From assembly GCA_030159075.1 (NCBI GenBank), contig BROG01000447.1, forward strand, positions 231,001 to 295,000: DNA of 64,000 nucleotides, written 5' to 3'. Made by a program: the position numbers and the translations under genes. The notes beneath the pieces are model-generated. The model was not told the origin of the DNA and did no database searches. It saw nothing but the letters and a program-made list of their open reading frames with translations. Each line of letters begins with the position of its first letter. Within the stretch, counting starts at the first letter, position 1. This document shows, piece after piece, positions 13,413 to 25,413 of this stretch. The DNA is from Atrina japonica. Its lineage: Eukaryota; Mollusca; Bivalvia; Pterioida; Pinnidae.

Positions 13413-14002
13413 ATTCGTTTTGTATTTATTTGGAATGGTGTTTTACGCGACACACTCAAACGATGAATTTTTTCGTTATATTTCGGTGGTTAGTTTTAAT
13501 GTTGGAGGAGAGAATACGCATGTATCCCAGAAGAGACTATTGGTCTTTCAGAAGTAAACTGGCAAACGTTCTCTAAACAAATAACCTAAGGCTCCAGTGG
13601 GGCTCGAACCACCCTTGATGACTAGAGGTCATGCTATGGAGAACCCCATAATTTTATGAAATTCTGTGAAAAAAACATTTTACAAGATGTCGATATCCAA
13701 AGTCTAAGTTTTGCAAATAATATGTCAATACAAATGTTCCAGACGATCGTTTCTGTCAATAAGACGCCACCATTTGACTCATCGGCCCCTGAAAAACAAT
13801 GGATTCTTCTGTAAATCTTCTGTAAATCAATGACTTTGATCAGTCCAAATGTGTTTCTAGGGGTAAATGGGTTAAAGAAACTTAGTGAAGTTCCAAGCGT
13901 TGATTTTTTTCACTAACTGTGCGGCAGATAAACATGGAAGTGATGAAAAAGTATAATTCTATATATTTCATATATATGTATATATACTATATATATTTAC
14001 AG

Positions 14003-15920
14003 GAAAATATCACAGGAATTGATCGGAAACACAAACCTCCGTCTTGGTACGAGTTGACAGGGCTGAGGAAAATAAAGCGAAAATACGAAGTATTCATCAT
14101 TTTCCTGCGAAATAAATACACAGGTTCTTGTTGTGTATTAGCACATTCCGATAGTTGTCCTAGTTGTTTAATTCCCTTTGAGCTTGAGCCAGCCGCGGAC
14201 TATGAGTTACTGATTATGGGAGGAATTAAACTGACAGAAAACGAATGTTTGGTTTCAAGCTCTACTATTGTCTCTTTCAGAGCCTGTAAGTATCTAAATA
14301 AACATTTATTTACTCCGAAATTCATTTATCAAATGGAAAATCGAGCAATGCTAACAAAATATTATAAACACAATACTAAAGTTATAATGCTCAATTAGTC
14401 TTCATCAGTTGAGCTCCAATTTAATATAGATTTCTACAGGGAAAGTGGTATAATAAGGCCAAATGATAAATCTAATTGTCTAGTCAAATTGGTCTAAGGG
14501 TAACCACTCTGAAAAGATGACTATCTTAGCTTTTGAAGAATCTAGAATTTAAAAGGAGTTATCGGTGCGAAATATTACTTTAGCATCAGATGATCAGAAA
14601 TTATTATGATCCCTCGTCTAGTAATTACACGTATAATACAATTTATTTGTTTGACAAGGATTCATTGCTCACGTACTTCATTTGGATTTGCGGCGGGTGT
14701 AACCGGTCGACAGGCGATGCTTACTCCTCTATGGCCCCTGATCCCACCTCTTGGTTTCCGGAGATCTTTGTTTGTCCATTTTTACCAGATCTGTATCTAT
14801 ATCCTGGACATCCTAAAGATTTATACTTCGGTATCTGAGATGTTTTATATTGTAGTGAATTGGCTAAATACAAATTTCTTGTAGTGAATAGCAAGATTCA
14901 AAGATCGTCTCTATCAATAAAAATACTTCACCCCAGCTCAAAAAGAAAATTTTGTCATATGTTCACCCCAAAAATGAGACATGACAAAATCTTAAATTTA
15001 TTGCCAAGCCTGCCTAAGGGTAACCGCTGTCAAAAGATGGTTTTCATAGTTTCGGGGGAGAGGACCTCTGAATTTAAAAAACGATTCTGTTTTTAAGCAA
15101 TACCACTTTTGTTTAGAATAAAATGGCAGCAGTGGTACTGACGCAGTAGTTGTAAATATACCAAATTTTACATCACAATACATGTATTTGATATTTTGCA
15201 ATCTTAAATATTGCAGATATGACAAAAAATGAAATATTGGAACTGTACAGAAAAGCTGCGAAGTTTATATCCAACGGACACATAAAGGAAACCATTATAA
15301 GCCATCTATACAGGAACAAGACTCCTGCATACTACCAGGATATCATACAAAGACATGGAGGAATAATGAAAACATACATAAAGAATTTTGGAGGCGATCA
15401 GGCATCAACGTTGAACAGAAACATTAATGGTCTCTTCTTCAGTGCAAATTTGCACCCATTAACTAACCAATTTCCTCCATACTCATTCTATGGCTCTGAA
15501 AGAATACATATACCTGTATATATGATGATGCAAAACGGTATGAATATGTATTTTGCTGATTTCTATTGCCATCATAACAACCATCGGGTGACTCTTGTGT
15601 TGACTGCGAGAAATTCTCCATCAGATTATTTTTGTAGAGACAGACTCCATCAACTGAACCCATTTTACAACCATTTCTTATACAGATCAGTTTGGCCTTT
15701 TTATGTCGTTAACTCCAATGTCACAGTCGAGGTCTTCTACACAGAGGACATTAATATGAAAGCCTTGCTCAACATATTTCCACAGGACGTATTTTTCTTC
15801 ACTGTCAAGTCAAGAGGAAATCCTCAGCTGAAAACGATTTTAGGACGTGAAAAGAATGAAAAATGCAACATTTGTAACTTAGATACAGTGTTAAAAAGTA
15901 AAGTGTCAACAAATATATGA
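14003..15920 (+). CDS. PHYHIP: PHYHIP-like protein, FN3 exon and C-terminal exon
   Basis: The FN3-type exon (14003-14285, after ATATTTACAG, donor GCCT|gtaagt) and the C-terminal exon (15217-15920, after AATATTGCAG, TGA stop) join in phase 1. The C-terminal exon has the hallmark pattern of phytanoyl-CoA hydroxylase-interacting proteins: a NMYFADFYC block, FCRDRL about 40 residues later, VEVFYTEDI, and a final KCNICN cysteine pair. Vertebrate PHYHIP/PHYHIPL are cytoplasmic brain proteins of about 330-376 residues with an N-terminal FN3 domain and this C-terminal region; their biochemical role is poorly known. The exons seen give about 328 codons, so the N-terminus and start exon are missing or short. 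An ATG at 13934 reads open into the FN3 exon, but the TA-rich tract before the acceptor looks intronic. Family assignment is firm; orthology to PHYHIP versus PHYHIPL is not resolved. Confidence 0.85.
14356..14545 (+). repeat. Dispersed repeat R1, copy in PHYHIP-like intron
   Basis: It starts at AATATTATAAACACAATAC and runs through CTTCATCAGTTGAGCTCC to AAAAGATGACTATCTTAGC. It lies about 70 bases downstream of the FN3 exon donor. Confidence 0.8.
14600..14845 (+). repeat. Retroelement 3' fragment
   Basis: This fragment is homologous, in reverse orientation, to the downstream part of the relic at 1851-2100. It contains CCTGATCCCACCTCTTGGTT and GTTTGTCCATTTTTACC. The short open frames across it are relic sequence rather than a gene. 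Confidence 0.75.
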
Positions 15921-16314
15921 GTTTTCGAAAGATCCTGAAAGTAATTGTAAAAGTGTGCCTTTAAACCAAATCCTTCAAATACCTGCATCATGGTTGTCAG
16001 ACAGTTTCAAATTACATCCAGGTATTCACCCTCTCAGAACATGATAATATACAGAATCGATACCTGATTCAGAATCATGATAACATATTGTTTGCCATTA
16101 CTGATTCAGGATACTTCAAGAATCACGGAGAAGTTCTAAATATGATAGTAGTCATGTTCCAAATTTTGTTCACTTCTGGTCAGCGCAGGTTCGAGTCCCG
16201 CTGGAGCCTAAGCTGAGTTTTGTAAGAAAGTTTTTTTCATACTACCACTAAATTGAACCTGTGTATAAGGGTAACCAGCACAAAAAGGTCAATATTTTCT
16301 CGTCCCTTATGTTG

Positions 16315-16317
<3 letters not shown>
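15921..16317. other. 3' flank of PHYHIP-like gene
   Basis: It contains a tRNA-B-box-like stretch (GGTTCGAGTCCCGCTGGAGC, near 16190) and a fragment near 16245 shared with 43430-43500 (AACCTGTGTATA...CAATATTTTCT). No gene was seen. Confidence 0.4.

Positions 16318-16406
<89 letters not shown>
16318..16406. repeat. (TA)n microsatellite
   Basis: A TA tract abuts the SINE head at 16407. Confidence 0.95.
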
Positions 16407-16407
<1 letters not shown>

Positions 16408-16682
16408 CCGGCCTGGCTCAGTCGGTAGCGCGCTCGACTCTTGATCGTGAGGTCGTAAGTTTGAGTCCAGCCGGCGGCAGGTTGGTTTCCAGTTCTTCGG
16501 ATGAGACAGTAAAACTCGAGGTCCCGTGCCGCAGTAGGTGTTGGCACGTTAAAGAACCCTCACTGCCCAATGGCCGTAAGTGCCGAGCATAGGCCAAATT
16601 TTTAAGCCCTTCACCGGCATTTGGTGCCGTCTCCATATGAGTGAAAGATTCTTAAGTGGGACATTAAACAACAATAAACAAA
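16407..16682 (+). mobile_element. tRNA-Lys-derived SINE
   Basis: Bases 16407-16475 fold like a tRNA. The acceptor arms GCCGGCC/AGCCGGC pair at six of seven positions, there is an A box (TGGCTCAGTCGG), an anticodon loop reading CTT and a B-box-like GTTTGAGTCC. The body continues with CACGTTAAAGAACCCTCACT and ends with GGGACATTAAACAACAATAA. A RNA polymerase III-transcribed retroposon is inferred. A truncated, inverted copy lies at 45972-46110. The body resembles molluscan V-type SINEs as I remember them. Confidence 0.85.
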
Positions 16683-17176
16683 CCAATATATTCCAGAAGT
16701 ATATTACTCTAGAAGTTTGAAAATGTATTATTTGGACCAATAGACATTATCAGTACCCTTCCGCAGATGTACACTGCTATATACAGTAACGTAGCCCGGT
16801 GAGGTCAAATGACGCAGCACCCCCTGTCATATTACAGTCAGACATATTGAATCATGCCGCATACGTGGCTGAAAAATTGTACTGAAGCTGGAGATATCCC
16901 ACAGAAATAACAAAAAATGATGAAGAGCGCTTCGATCATCTTATTCAGCAATATGCAACACTTTTTCTATCTCTAGCAAAGTGGACGCAATCTTGTAAAC
17001 AAATATCTGTCAAATTCAACATTAATGACTGCTCTCTCATAACATGCCGCTTACACCACCAGAAATTCAAGCTCGCTTGCCGTGAATGCAAGTTATCTCT
17101 CTTTAATCACAAGTGCTATAATGGGCGTATATCTAGTCTTATACTATGATTAGCTATTGCAAACTTCTAGTTACGG

Positions 17177-17214
<38 letters not shown>

Positions 17215-17339
17215 CTACCCACTTAACTCAAAATCATTTTCATACAGTGATAGTTTACTTCTAAACGGGACTCACTGGTCCAATTCTGAATTTCTTGAAA
17301 GTTGATACAAATAGAACTTTTTCACCATTGTTTTTTTAG
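16683..17339. other. Intergenic DNA with (TG)n tract
   Basis: There is no coding signal. A (TG)n tract lies at 17181-17210. Confidence 0.45.
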
Positions 17340-17635
17340 TATCCTGTATCAATATTGACAAAATGTTTGTAAAACCATAATTGTTTTGTTTTGTGTGTAT
17401 ACAGTCATAATTTTCTTTTTGTGTAAACTTCTGTAAAGTCATAATTTTGGGGGGTTGTAAATGTCTGTAGAGTCATAATTTTCGTGGGGTGTAAACGTCT
17501 GTAAAGTCATAATTTTCTTTTTGTGTAAACCTTTGTTAAGTCATAATTGTTTTTTCATGTAAACTTCTATAAAGTCATAATTTTCTTTTGATGTATACAT
17601 CTGTAAAGTCATAATTTTCTTTTTGTTTTGGTAAT
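17340..17635. repeat. Degenerate minisatellite, about 33-36 bp units
   Basis: Eight or so diverged units share GTAAAGTCATAATTTTCTTT and TGTAAACNTCT-like segments. Confidence 0.8.
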
Positions 17636-18235
17636 TACTTGGTAAGATGACTTCGTCTTAAAACAATTTGAATCGTCTACATATTTCTGTATGGGTTGTA
17701 TTTAGCTTATATTAAGCGAATACAAATGCAAAATCCCATGGGGATTTTTTAATATGAATTGTTATCTTATTTTTATATCAGACAGAAGAGTGGTTCTCTG
17801 TACCCAACTGCTACTGGATAATACATAAAGAGCAGAATACTAAAATGGAGTGATGATTACTATGCTTCCATCTTTGATAGTGTGGCCTAATGTATCTAGC
17901 CGTCTGGGCGTATACTTCCAAATACGTTTTTTGACATGTCTCGGTTTACTTTTAACCATAGAGACAGTCATAAACAGGAAATCAGATTTTAAATTAATGT
18001 CATCTACTATGGAATTTTCATTACATTTTTAAATTTGTAACAGTGTTTTATGGCTGTCCACTTCATATATTAACAAGAATTATCTGACGCTCATTATAAA
18101 CTTTTGATGTTGGATTTGTTTCCGCGAGAAATAAATACTACATAACAATCAGTATACTACTTACTTTGTTTTCTTGTAAATACACGGCATAGCATTCTTT
18201 GTCTTCTTCGGATAAATAGAAATATAAGATATCAA
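17636..18235. other. Intergenic DNA, nothing recognised
   Basis: AT-rich, with no supported feature. Confidence 0.4.
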
Positions 18236-18480
18236 TGGACAAACACGGCCCTACAGAAATCTAGAGGTGGGATCAGGTGCCATGGACGAGTCAGCATCCC
18301 CTGTCGATCGGTCACATCCACTGTCAAATTCAAATGAAATATGTGAGAAACAAATCCTCAACAACCGCTACCGAACAGGTCACCTAATATTTAGTGAAAC
18401 ATAGTAATTGCACATTATGCCAACTGTAAAAATTGCGGAACGTCGATTATCGATATCACTGTGTCAACAACTTATCCAAG
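18236..18480 (-). repeat. Retroelement 3' fragment
   Basis: This is a minus-strand copy of the relic family at 1851-2190. It is recognised from the shared GGACAAACACGG, GGTGGGATCAGG and CATCCCCTGTCGA segments and the terminal CGATATC...GTGTCAA piece. Confidence 0.7.
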
Positions 18481-18624
18481 GATTTTCCTTGGTTATTTTG
18501 GGGTTCCGTTTTCAGGACCCATATTAATTGCAAAATCGCTTGTATTTTACCAAAATATATGCAAAAGTGCCCAATTTTGAGTTTCAGAATTGTCACGCAT
18601 GACCGAGTCATGTTCTGTCTAATG

Positions 18625-19050
18625 GAAAAACACCTGCTTTGTTTACAACATGGGCGCAGTTGTGCGGAGGGTAAAATGAGCCCAGAGATCTGATTGGTCA
18701 TTAAATGAAAAAATTAGTTTTGCCATTAATAAGTGAAATTAAGGTGATAAAAAAGATACATGAGTATTGGTAGTACTTTGGAAATTATAGGGTTGACGGA
18801 TGAAAATTGAAAGGGAGGGGTCATGTGAGAATAGATATTTTCCTTTGGTGCGGAATACTACGAGTTGTAAACAAGTGAAAATTTGAAGTAGAAATGCAAC
18901 GGCAACCTATACTTTTGATTGCATATTTTGTTATCAAAAATATTGATCTTTCAGCACAGGGTACTTAAATAAACATGGGAGTGACAGTGATCTGAAGTTT
19001 TGTAAATTAGCATTGAGGCCTATGGGAAAATATTTGGTGGTGTCTGTCCT
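18625..19050 (+). repeat. Direct repeat pair, copy 1
   Basis: This copy is nearly identical to 21055-21508, starting at GGAAAAACACCTGCTTTG and ending at TGGTGGTGTCTGTCCT. It lacks 18 bases present in copy 2 (ACATTTTGGACACCCAAA) and has a few small indels. No coding signal or LTR-type TG...CA ends were found. Confidence 0.9.
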
Positions 19051-21054
19051 ATAGAGAAATGCATATTTGACACATGTAGGCTGGATGAAGCCTTAAAATA
19101 AGTCATTTCTCTCGTTTTTATCACCTAAGTTGCAATTCATTCACTTTTACTCATACTTTTTAAACAGATTTGAGGGTCTCTATGAAATGGGGCACCTGTT
19201 GGGGGTCCACAAGGTGCAAATTTAATAGGTGTGCTGCCTCTACACACATTATTATGCATTTGTTGCATATTGAGATCTCTTAATTTTATCTGTATGTTTT
19301 ATATTACACCTAGAACTAATATTTTTATCATTTATTGGTCAAAATCCATCTGTACTTGGAAAATTCAAGTATACCCCCACCCTCTCCTACAAACATGCAT
19401 ATGTTCTTTTATAAAAAATCATATAGTTATGGTTATGCATAGTGACTAATTTTAGCAAAATATTTTGGAAATGATGTTTCTATTGTAAATTTTAACTCAT
19501 TTGAATTAAAATCAGACCTTTTTGAGGTAAAGACTGATTTATTTTCTTCTTTTGAGGGCAAAATCTACATATTGGACCATGTCATTTTACTTGTGCAGTG
19601 TATTTTGTACCTTTAGCTGTATATATGTACTGTATCTGAAGGGTAAGAACCATCTCATTTTTAAGAAAATTGTATCAAACTGCATTTCAGCATTTAAGTC
19701 TCATCAGTAAAATATTTCATCATGCCATATACACTGAAAACAGTATAAAAATTAATTTAAATCCCCCCCCCCCCCTGATCTGTACACAAGAATTTCCACA
19801 TTGTGGTTAGGTCATATTGTGTTAAATTTGGGTAATAGATAATTTGTAAGTAAAAATATTCTGTAGAAATAGGGCGCTTTAACATTTTTTTCATAATCTA
19901 TCAACATTTTAACCTGTAGAAGGAATATTTCAATTTCTTAAATCCAGGAAATATTGTCCAATAAGAGATTTTTATCTAATTATCATACTCAAGTACCTGT
20001 AAAGGTAATTATAAAAGTATCAATTATATTTTTTTCTGTATTAACTCATCTAATATTCATTCAAGTTGCATGTTTTCATAAGTTTTCTAAATATTCAGTC
20101 ATGCATTTTTTGTTTTTGAATCACTTTTTTCAACCCCCCCCCCCCCCCCCCCCCCTTCCAGCAAATGTCACTTAACACTCTCTTGGGGTCATACCAGACA
20201 AAAATTAACACCTGATATTGCCTTTTACTGGTTTCAAAACTTAGTATAATTAAAATTTGACTTAGTTTTTATCTGAAACAGAACTATAAATATGTCATAT
20301 CCTTTTTAAAAGCAATTTGGCTAGCATTTTGCACCATTTAAGTGTCAGTCATTTAAAGTCAGACTCAGTTATCTGCCCTCTGTATTTAATTAGTTACATC
20401 ATGTAATTAAGGGATGAAACAAAACATGGACATGTCTGAAAATGATTACATAACATATTTTATATAAATGAACACAATAAGTCTATTGAAATGTGTTGTA
20501 TGTAAGGGTATCCCCTCCCAGAAGTTTTACACTTTTATTAAGGGTGCACTTTATTCCTTGTCAATAAAAGCAATTTGATGATATAAAAAATGACCTGGTT
20601 TACTTTTAAGTGAGCTTCAGAAATTCTTCTTTACTTCTGGCGACTAATTGGTTCCATGCTCATTAAGAAATGATCCAAATTTTAAGTTTTTGTGAAGAAA
20701 ATGGTATATTTTGTCACTTTTTCCATTATTAAGGGGTACCGTCTACCCCTTATTTGATATCATGGTCAATATTGGTAAATAATGGTATGAACTCATTCAA
20801 AATAATGAAGTGTATGTGTTACAGACAATTCTGAATGAAAATCATGAAAGAAAAACAGACAACTTCTTCATATAATGTATTTATTTGTTAATATCAATGA
20901 ATGGGATTGAGAGGTAGGGGTGTGACACATTATAGACCGTGTTTCTCTTCAGGTTGGGTTTCCATCCTCATTATTAAGGGGGCTTGGTGTTCAGTTAATG
21001 AGATTTCAAAAAAATGCAAAATGACCATTTTTGGCAATGTTTTGGATAAATCTA
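19051..21054. other. AT-rich DNA between direct repeats
   Basis: It includes two poly-C runs (about 19763-19775 and 20134-20155). No gene or transposon ends were recognised. Confidence 0.45.
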
Positions 21055-21508
21055 TAGGAAAAACACCTGCTTTGTTTACAACATGGGCGCAGACATTTTG
21101 GACACCCAAAGTTGTGCGGAGGGTAAAATGAGCCCAGAGATCTGATTGGTCATTAAATGAAAAAATTAGTTTTGCCATTAATAAGTGTGAATTAAGGTGA
21201 TAAAAAAAGATACATGAGTATTGGTAGTACTTTGGAAATTATAGGGTTGACGGTTATGAAAAATTGAAAGGGAGGGGTCATATGAGAATAGATATTTTCC
21301 TTTGGTGCGGAATACTACGAGTTGTAAACAAGTGAAAATTTGAAGTAGAAATGCAACGGCAACCTATACTTTTGATTGCATATTTTGTTATCAAAAATAT
21401 TGATCTTTCAGCACAGGGTACTTAAATAAACATGGGAGTGACAGTGACCTGAAGTTTTGTAAATTAGCATTGAGGCCTATGGGAAAATATTTGGTGGTGT
21501 CTGTCCTA
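21055..21508 (+). repeat. Direct repeat pair, copy 2
   Basis: This is the partner of 18625-19050, about 2.4 kb downstream in the same orientation, and very similar, so the duplication is recent. It carries the 18-base segment missing from copy 1. Confidence 0.9.
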
Positions 21509-22689
21509 ATAGCTAATATCAATATAAAAGTAAACATAACAGCAATATGTTGTACAACATTTGAATTAACAAATATTATAAATGTCATTATGTGCACATA
21601 AAAAGTTTTTCACATTTATCCTTGGAAACACTTCACTGGAAATGGAAACACTAATAGGTAAATTCCTCTCGACCACTCCGTTTGGTATTGCCATAGTACG
21701 ACCAATTTCGGCATTGTAATTGAAAACCTTTAATCAAAGAAAATAAAACAGTATGATAACTACATTTACATTTACAGAAAATGACTTGTTTTACAAACAG
21801 GAATGCATAACAAATTACGTTATTAACTGACACTGTAAAGAATATTACAATTCAGCATAAATGCTATAACTCCGTGCACTGCGCACAATATACCACACAA
21901 GTATACTAATGACTTTCCTCCGTGCGACATTGATAACATAAACACAAGTAACGTTACAATATCACACAGTGTTATTTAAATATAATTATAACAAATTATA
22001 ATACACAACCACAATAACATTACAATGTACAAATGTATATTACTATCAATATAAATGATAACTCCGTAATATTCAGTTACATATTTCTCCGTGTATTACA
22101 CAACACAACAGTTAACGTATATTTATAACACAATACCCGTTTACGAAATACAGTCAAACGTAAACGTAATTCGTTTATATGCAAGTTTGATAATATGCAG
22201 ATATTCTAAATACATTATAAGTGATAGAAACTATCTAATAATATTCACTGAATATAATACTAAAAACTAATACAATGTATAGAAAATTCTACTTACTCCA
22301 TGACTGTGAAAGTGATACCAAACAAAACTCGTGCGACGTGTATTGTCTACGAAATAGTCAGCAGACACAGACCAAAACCGGCTTTATATAGACAGGATAA
22401 AAATAAACTCAACTACTTTGGCGATACCAAATTAACCTATGAAATTACACTGACCATAGTGGGGCTACCAATGGAATATCTACCCGAGAGATTCACCACA
22501 GGAAATCAATTGTACATATTTTAAAATACTAAATCAGATTGTGACAAGAATAAAGAATAAAGCATATTGAAACAAATATTTCAGATTGAAGTTTTAGGTT
22601 TTTGTTAAAATGTTGTATTCTTCCCAAATTTTCGGACCCAAAAATTTAGGGGGCAGGAAAATCCCTGTTTTTAGTTATTATATGAAATA
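21509..22689. other. Intergenic DNA with a possible minus-strand promoter
   Basis: Mostly AT-rich. On the minus strand a TATATAAAG box (about 22390) precedes an ATG (22301) that runs into a perfect GTAAGT donor after five bases. No downstream exon was found. Confidence 0.35.
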
Positions 22690-23065
22690 TCCATGTCGTA
22701 TAGCCCGTTTGTTAATTCCCCATCTGAATCTATAGTAGGTAAAATGTCCAAATAGGAAGTGTATGTGGTTGATTCTGTCTTTAACTTCTAGTTCGTTGGG
22801 ATCTATCGCATTCATATATGTATGAAAATTGTCATTATTACTTGGCAAAATGCCGTTGATATATCTGAATGTTAAATTAAAGGTAAATGTTAGTTTTTTC
22901 TTCTTTTGATTCAGAAGTTTCTGAACGAAGTCTGCGTCTTGTGAATAAAGGAACAAGTCAGCCAATAAAGGGGCACGACTGGTCCCCATGGGAATGCCGA
23001 CAGTTCGCTAAAAGAAAAGATCTTCAAACATTGCAAATATATCGTCTATTAAAAATTACAGCATC
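22690..23065 (-). pseudogene. Reverse transcriptase relic, second copy
   Basis: The minus-strand translation has GIPMGTSRAPLLADLFLYS, then [17 protein letters not shown] and NELEVKD, the same family as the relic at 1851-2930. It is truncated on both sides and frameshifted, so it is not functional. Confidence 0.75.
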
Positions 23066-23189
23066 CTTTTTATATCAACTTATGTGTTGAATCTAAACTG
23101 AGAATTAGACCAATACTTTTTATTGAATATTGACAATTGAGTATTTGAAGACTTGACTAGATGACAAAACACAAGCTCATCAAGATACA

Positions 23190-23925
23190 TTAAACGTTAC
23201 TAAGAGATACCACTTACTATCAATTTGATACCACTTACTTTCAAAAAGAAATACCACTTAGCATCAATAAGAAATACCACTTACTATCACTTTGATACCA
23301 CTTATTATCAATAAGAGATACCACTTACCATCAATAAGAGATACCACTTTCTATCAATACGAGATACCACTTACTATCAATAAGATATGTCACTTACTAT
23401 TAATAAGAGATACCACTTGCCATCAATAAGAGATACCACTTACCATCAATAAAAGATACCACTTACTATCGATAAGAGATGCCACTTACTATTAATAAGA
23501 GATACCACTTACTATCAATACGAGATACCACTTACCATCAATAAGAGATACCACTTACCATCAATAAGAGATGCCACTTACTATTAATAAGAGATACCAC
23601 TTCCTATCAATAAGAGATACCACTTACTATCAATAAGAGATAAAACTTACTATCACTTTGATACTACTTACTTTAATAAGAGATAACACTTACTATCAAT
23701 ACCAGATACCACTTCCTATCAATAAGAGATAAAACTTACTATCACTTTGATACTACTTACTATTAATAAGAGATAACACTTACTATCAATACCAGATACC
23801 ACTTACTATCAATAAGAGGTAAAACTTACTATCAATAAGAGGTAAAACTTACTATCAATAAGAGGTAAAACTTACTATCAATAAGAGGTAAAACTTACTA
23901 TCAATAAGAGATACCATTCTAACTC
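23190..23925. repeat. Minisatellite, about 23 bp units
   Basis: About 32 units of the type TACCACTTACTATCAATAAG plus three bases. The right end is enriched for a GAGGTAAAAC variant. Confidence 0.93.
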
Positions 23926-24164
23926 AGTGACTTATTGCTTTAAGCTTCCTCAGCATAGATATTCTCTTTTTCTGGTATTTCACAATCCAAATTTGGTAAG
24001 TGTTTGGTTTTATTTGTTTTCTGCTTCAATACAGAGGCTTTTTCTGTTTTGAAGTAAAAATGAAGAAGTACAAATGGATAATCGAAACTCTAATTCGAAA
24101 AGCCCAAGTCAAAAATACTCATTCTGAAAAGTGGTGCTTTTATTAATTGTAAATAAGTTTGAAG

Positions 24165-24358
24165 CTATCAGTAGAATACAGTATTCACTATCAGTAGAAT
24201 AGAGTATTCACTCTCAGTAGAATAGAGTATTCACTATCAGTAAAGTAGAGTATTCATTATCAGTAGAATAGAGTATTCACTATCAGTAGAATACAGTATT
24301 CACTTTCAGTAGAATAGAGTATTCACTATCAGTAGAATACAGAATTCACTTTCAGTTC
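24165..24358. repeat. Minisatellite, about 23 bp units
   Basis: About eight units contain ACTATCAGTAGAATAGAG. The unit length and partial sequence resemble the 23190-23925 array, so the two may share an origin. Confidence 0.9.
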
Positions 24359-24589
24359 TCGCTGAATTATATTTTGGATGAAGTTTTATAGACAGAAAAA
24401 GTCGTCTTCAGCAATGATGTTGGCCTTTTGGTATTGCAAACCTACAACTTGGGCATTATTTCTATATAAACAAACAACCACTGGGTCATTGCCGCTGCTA
24501 CTACCCCCACACCTCTGGTGGTAAACATAAACCCAGTAACGGTTATTTCTGTACCGGCTGATTACTAATAATTCATGATAAAATGATCT

Positions 24590-24707
24590 TTCGTTTAGAC
24601 AGTCTCATTGTTTGAATTCTACAACCCTTAGAAACTTTTACAGTGGTCACTCTTAGATGTTTTTACAATACATTTAGGTTTAGTATGTGACCTTGTCTTA
24701 TACCATT
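24590..24707 (-). repeat. R1 repeat, left half, split by the Polinton-like element
   Basis: It runs from TTTTACAGTGGTCACTCTTA to CCTTGTCTTATACCATT. The remainder of the same R1 copy resumes at 33878. This gives an independent check that the element inserted here and duplicated ACCATT. Confidence 0.85.
24702..24707. repeat. Target site duplication ACCATT, left
   Basis: It is identical to 33878-33883, directly outside the other terminus. Six-base duplications are typical of Polinton/Maverick insertion by their retroviral-type integrase. Confidence 0.93.
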
Positions 24708-25060
24708 AGTAGTTATAGGCAGCTCCATAGCGGGCAGATTCAAATTTTGCCGCTAGGGGCGCCTACAGCGGCGCTATTGATGACGTCATCAGAATGCTAG
24801 CTTCTGATTGGTCAATTTGAATCTGCCCGGTATAAAGCTGCCTGTGATGTCATACCGGAAGTGTGTCATACCGGAGTTGAGGTCATACCGGAAGTACGTC
24901 ATACCTGAAGTGAGGTCATGTTGTCATTGCAATGAGGAGAAAGAACCAATCGTTGAGTTTGGAGGCGTGTCTATGACCGGAAGTAGAAGGTTATGGAGGC
25001 GGCCATCTTGGAAAACTAGCCAATGATAGCCTTCGTTACAAGATGTTGGGGCTACGAGAT
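24708..25060 (+). repeat. Left terminal inverted repeat of Polinton-like element
   Basis: It matches 33558-33877 in reverse complement, with scattered mismatches and small indels. It contains iterated GTCATACCGGAAGT units (about 24847-24920). Bases 24717-24744 can pair with 24816-24843, so the end folds on itself. The loop holds GCCGCT...AGCGGC, TGATGACGTCATCA and a GAATGCTAGCTTC palindrome. Confidence 0.93.
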
Positions 25061-25413
25061 AATTTATGTTGATGACTGATTTAAATGATGTTCGGTGCCT
25101 AAACTTCACATTACATTATACCCGTTCTTCTTATTCTATATTTAGACCTTCACGTCAGGCACTTGTCTGTCACAAAATGGGAGGCTCCACACAGGGTTTT
25201 TTGTTTTTTGTTTTTTATATCACCAGTTGACTGAAAGCACAATCTTTAGACCTACGTCGATGTTCTGTATAGGCATTATCGGACTATTCCCATTTTTTTA
25301 AACATGCCAACAACAAAAACAATGAAAGTGGTCACTGTTCCCTATATACACAATCCCTGCTCTGGCTAATTCTGTCTGTTTAGGTAGACATTTTGGCCAA
25401 TGATCTTTAAACG

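Noticed and set aside
14590..14884. Gene on the plus strand
   Set aside because: It matches the retroelement fragment family in reverse orientation and has no splice or domain signals.
16407..16475. Functional tRNA-Lys gene
   Set aside because: The cloverleaf is imperfect and it is joined to a SINE body with a second copy at 45972.
18625..21508. LTR retrotransposon formed by the direct repeats
   Set aside because: There are no TG...CA ends, no primer-binding site and no gag-pol between them.
23190..23925. CRISPR-like regular array
   Set aside because: The units are contiguous with no unique spacers and the genome is animal, so it is a minisatellite.
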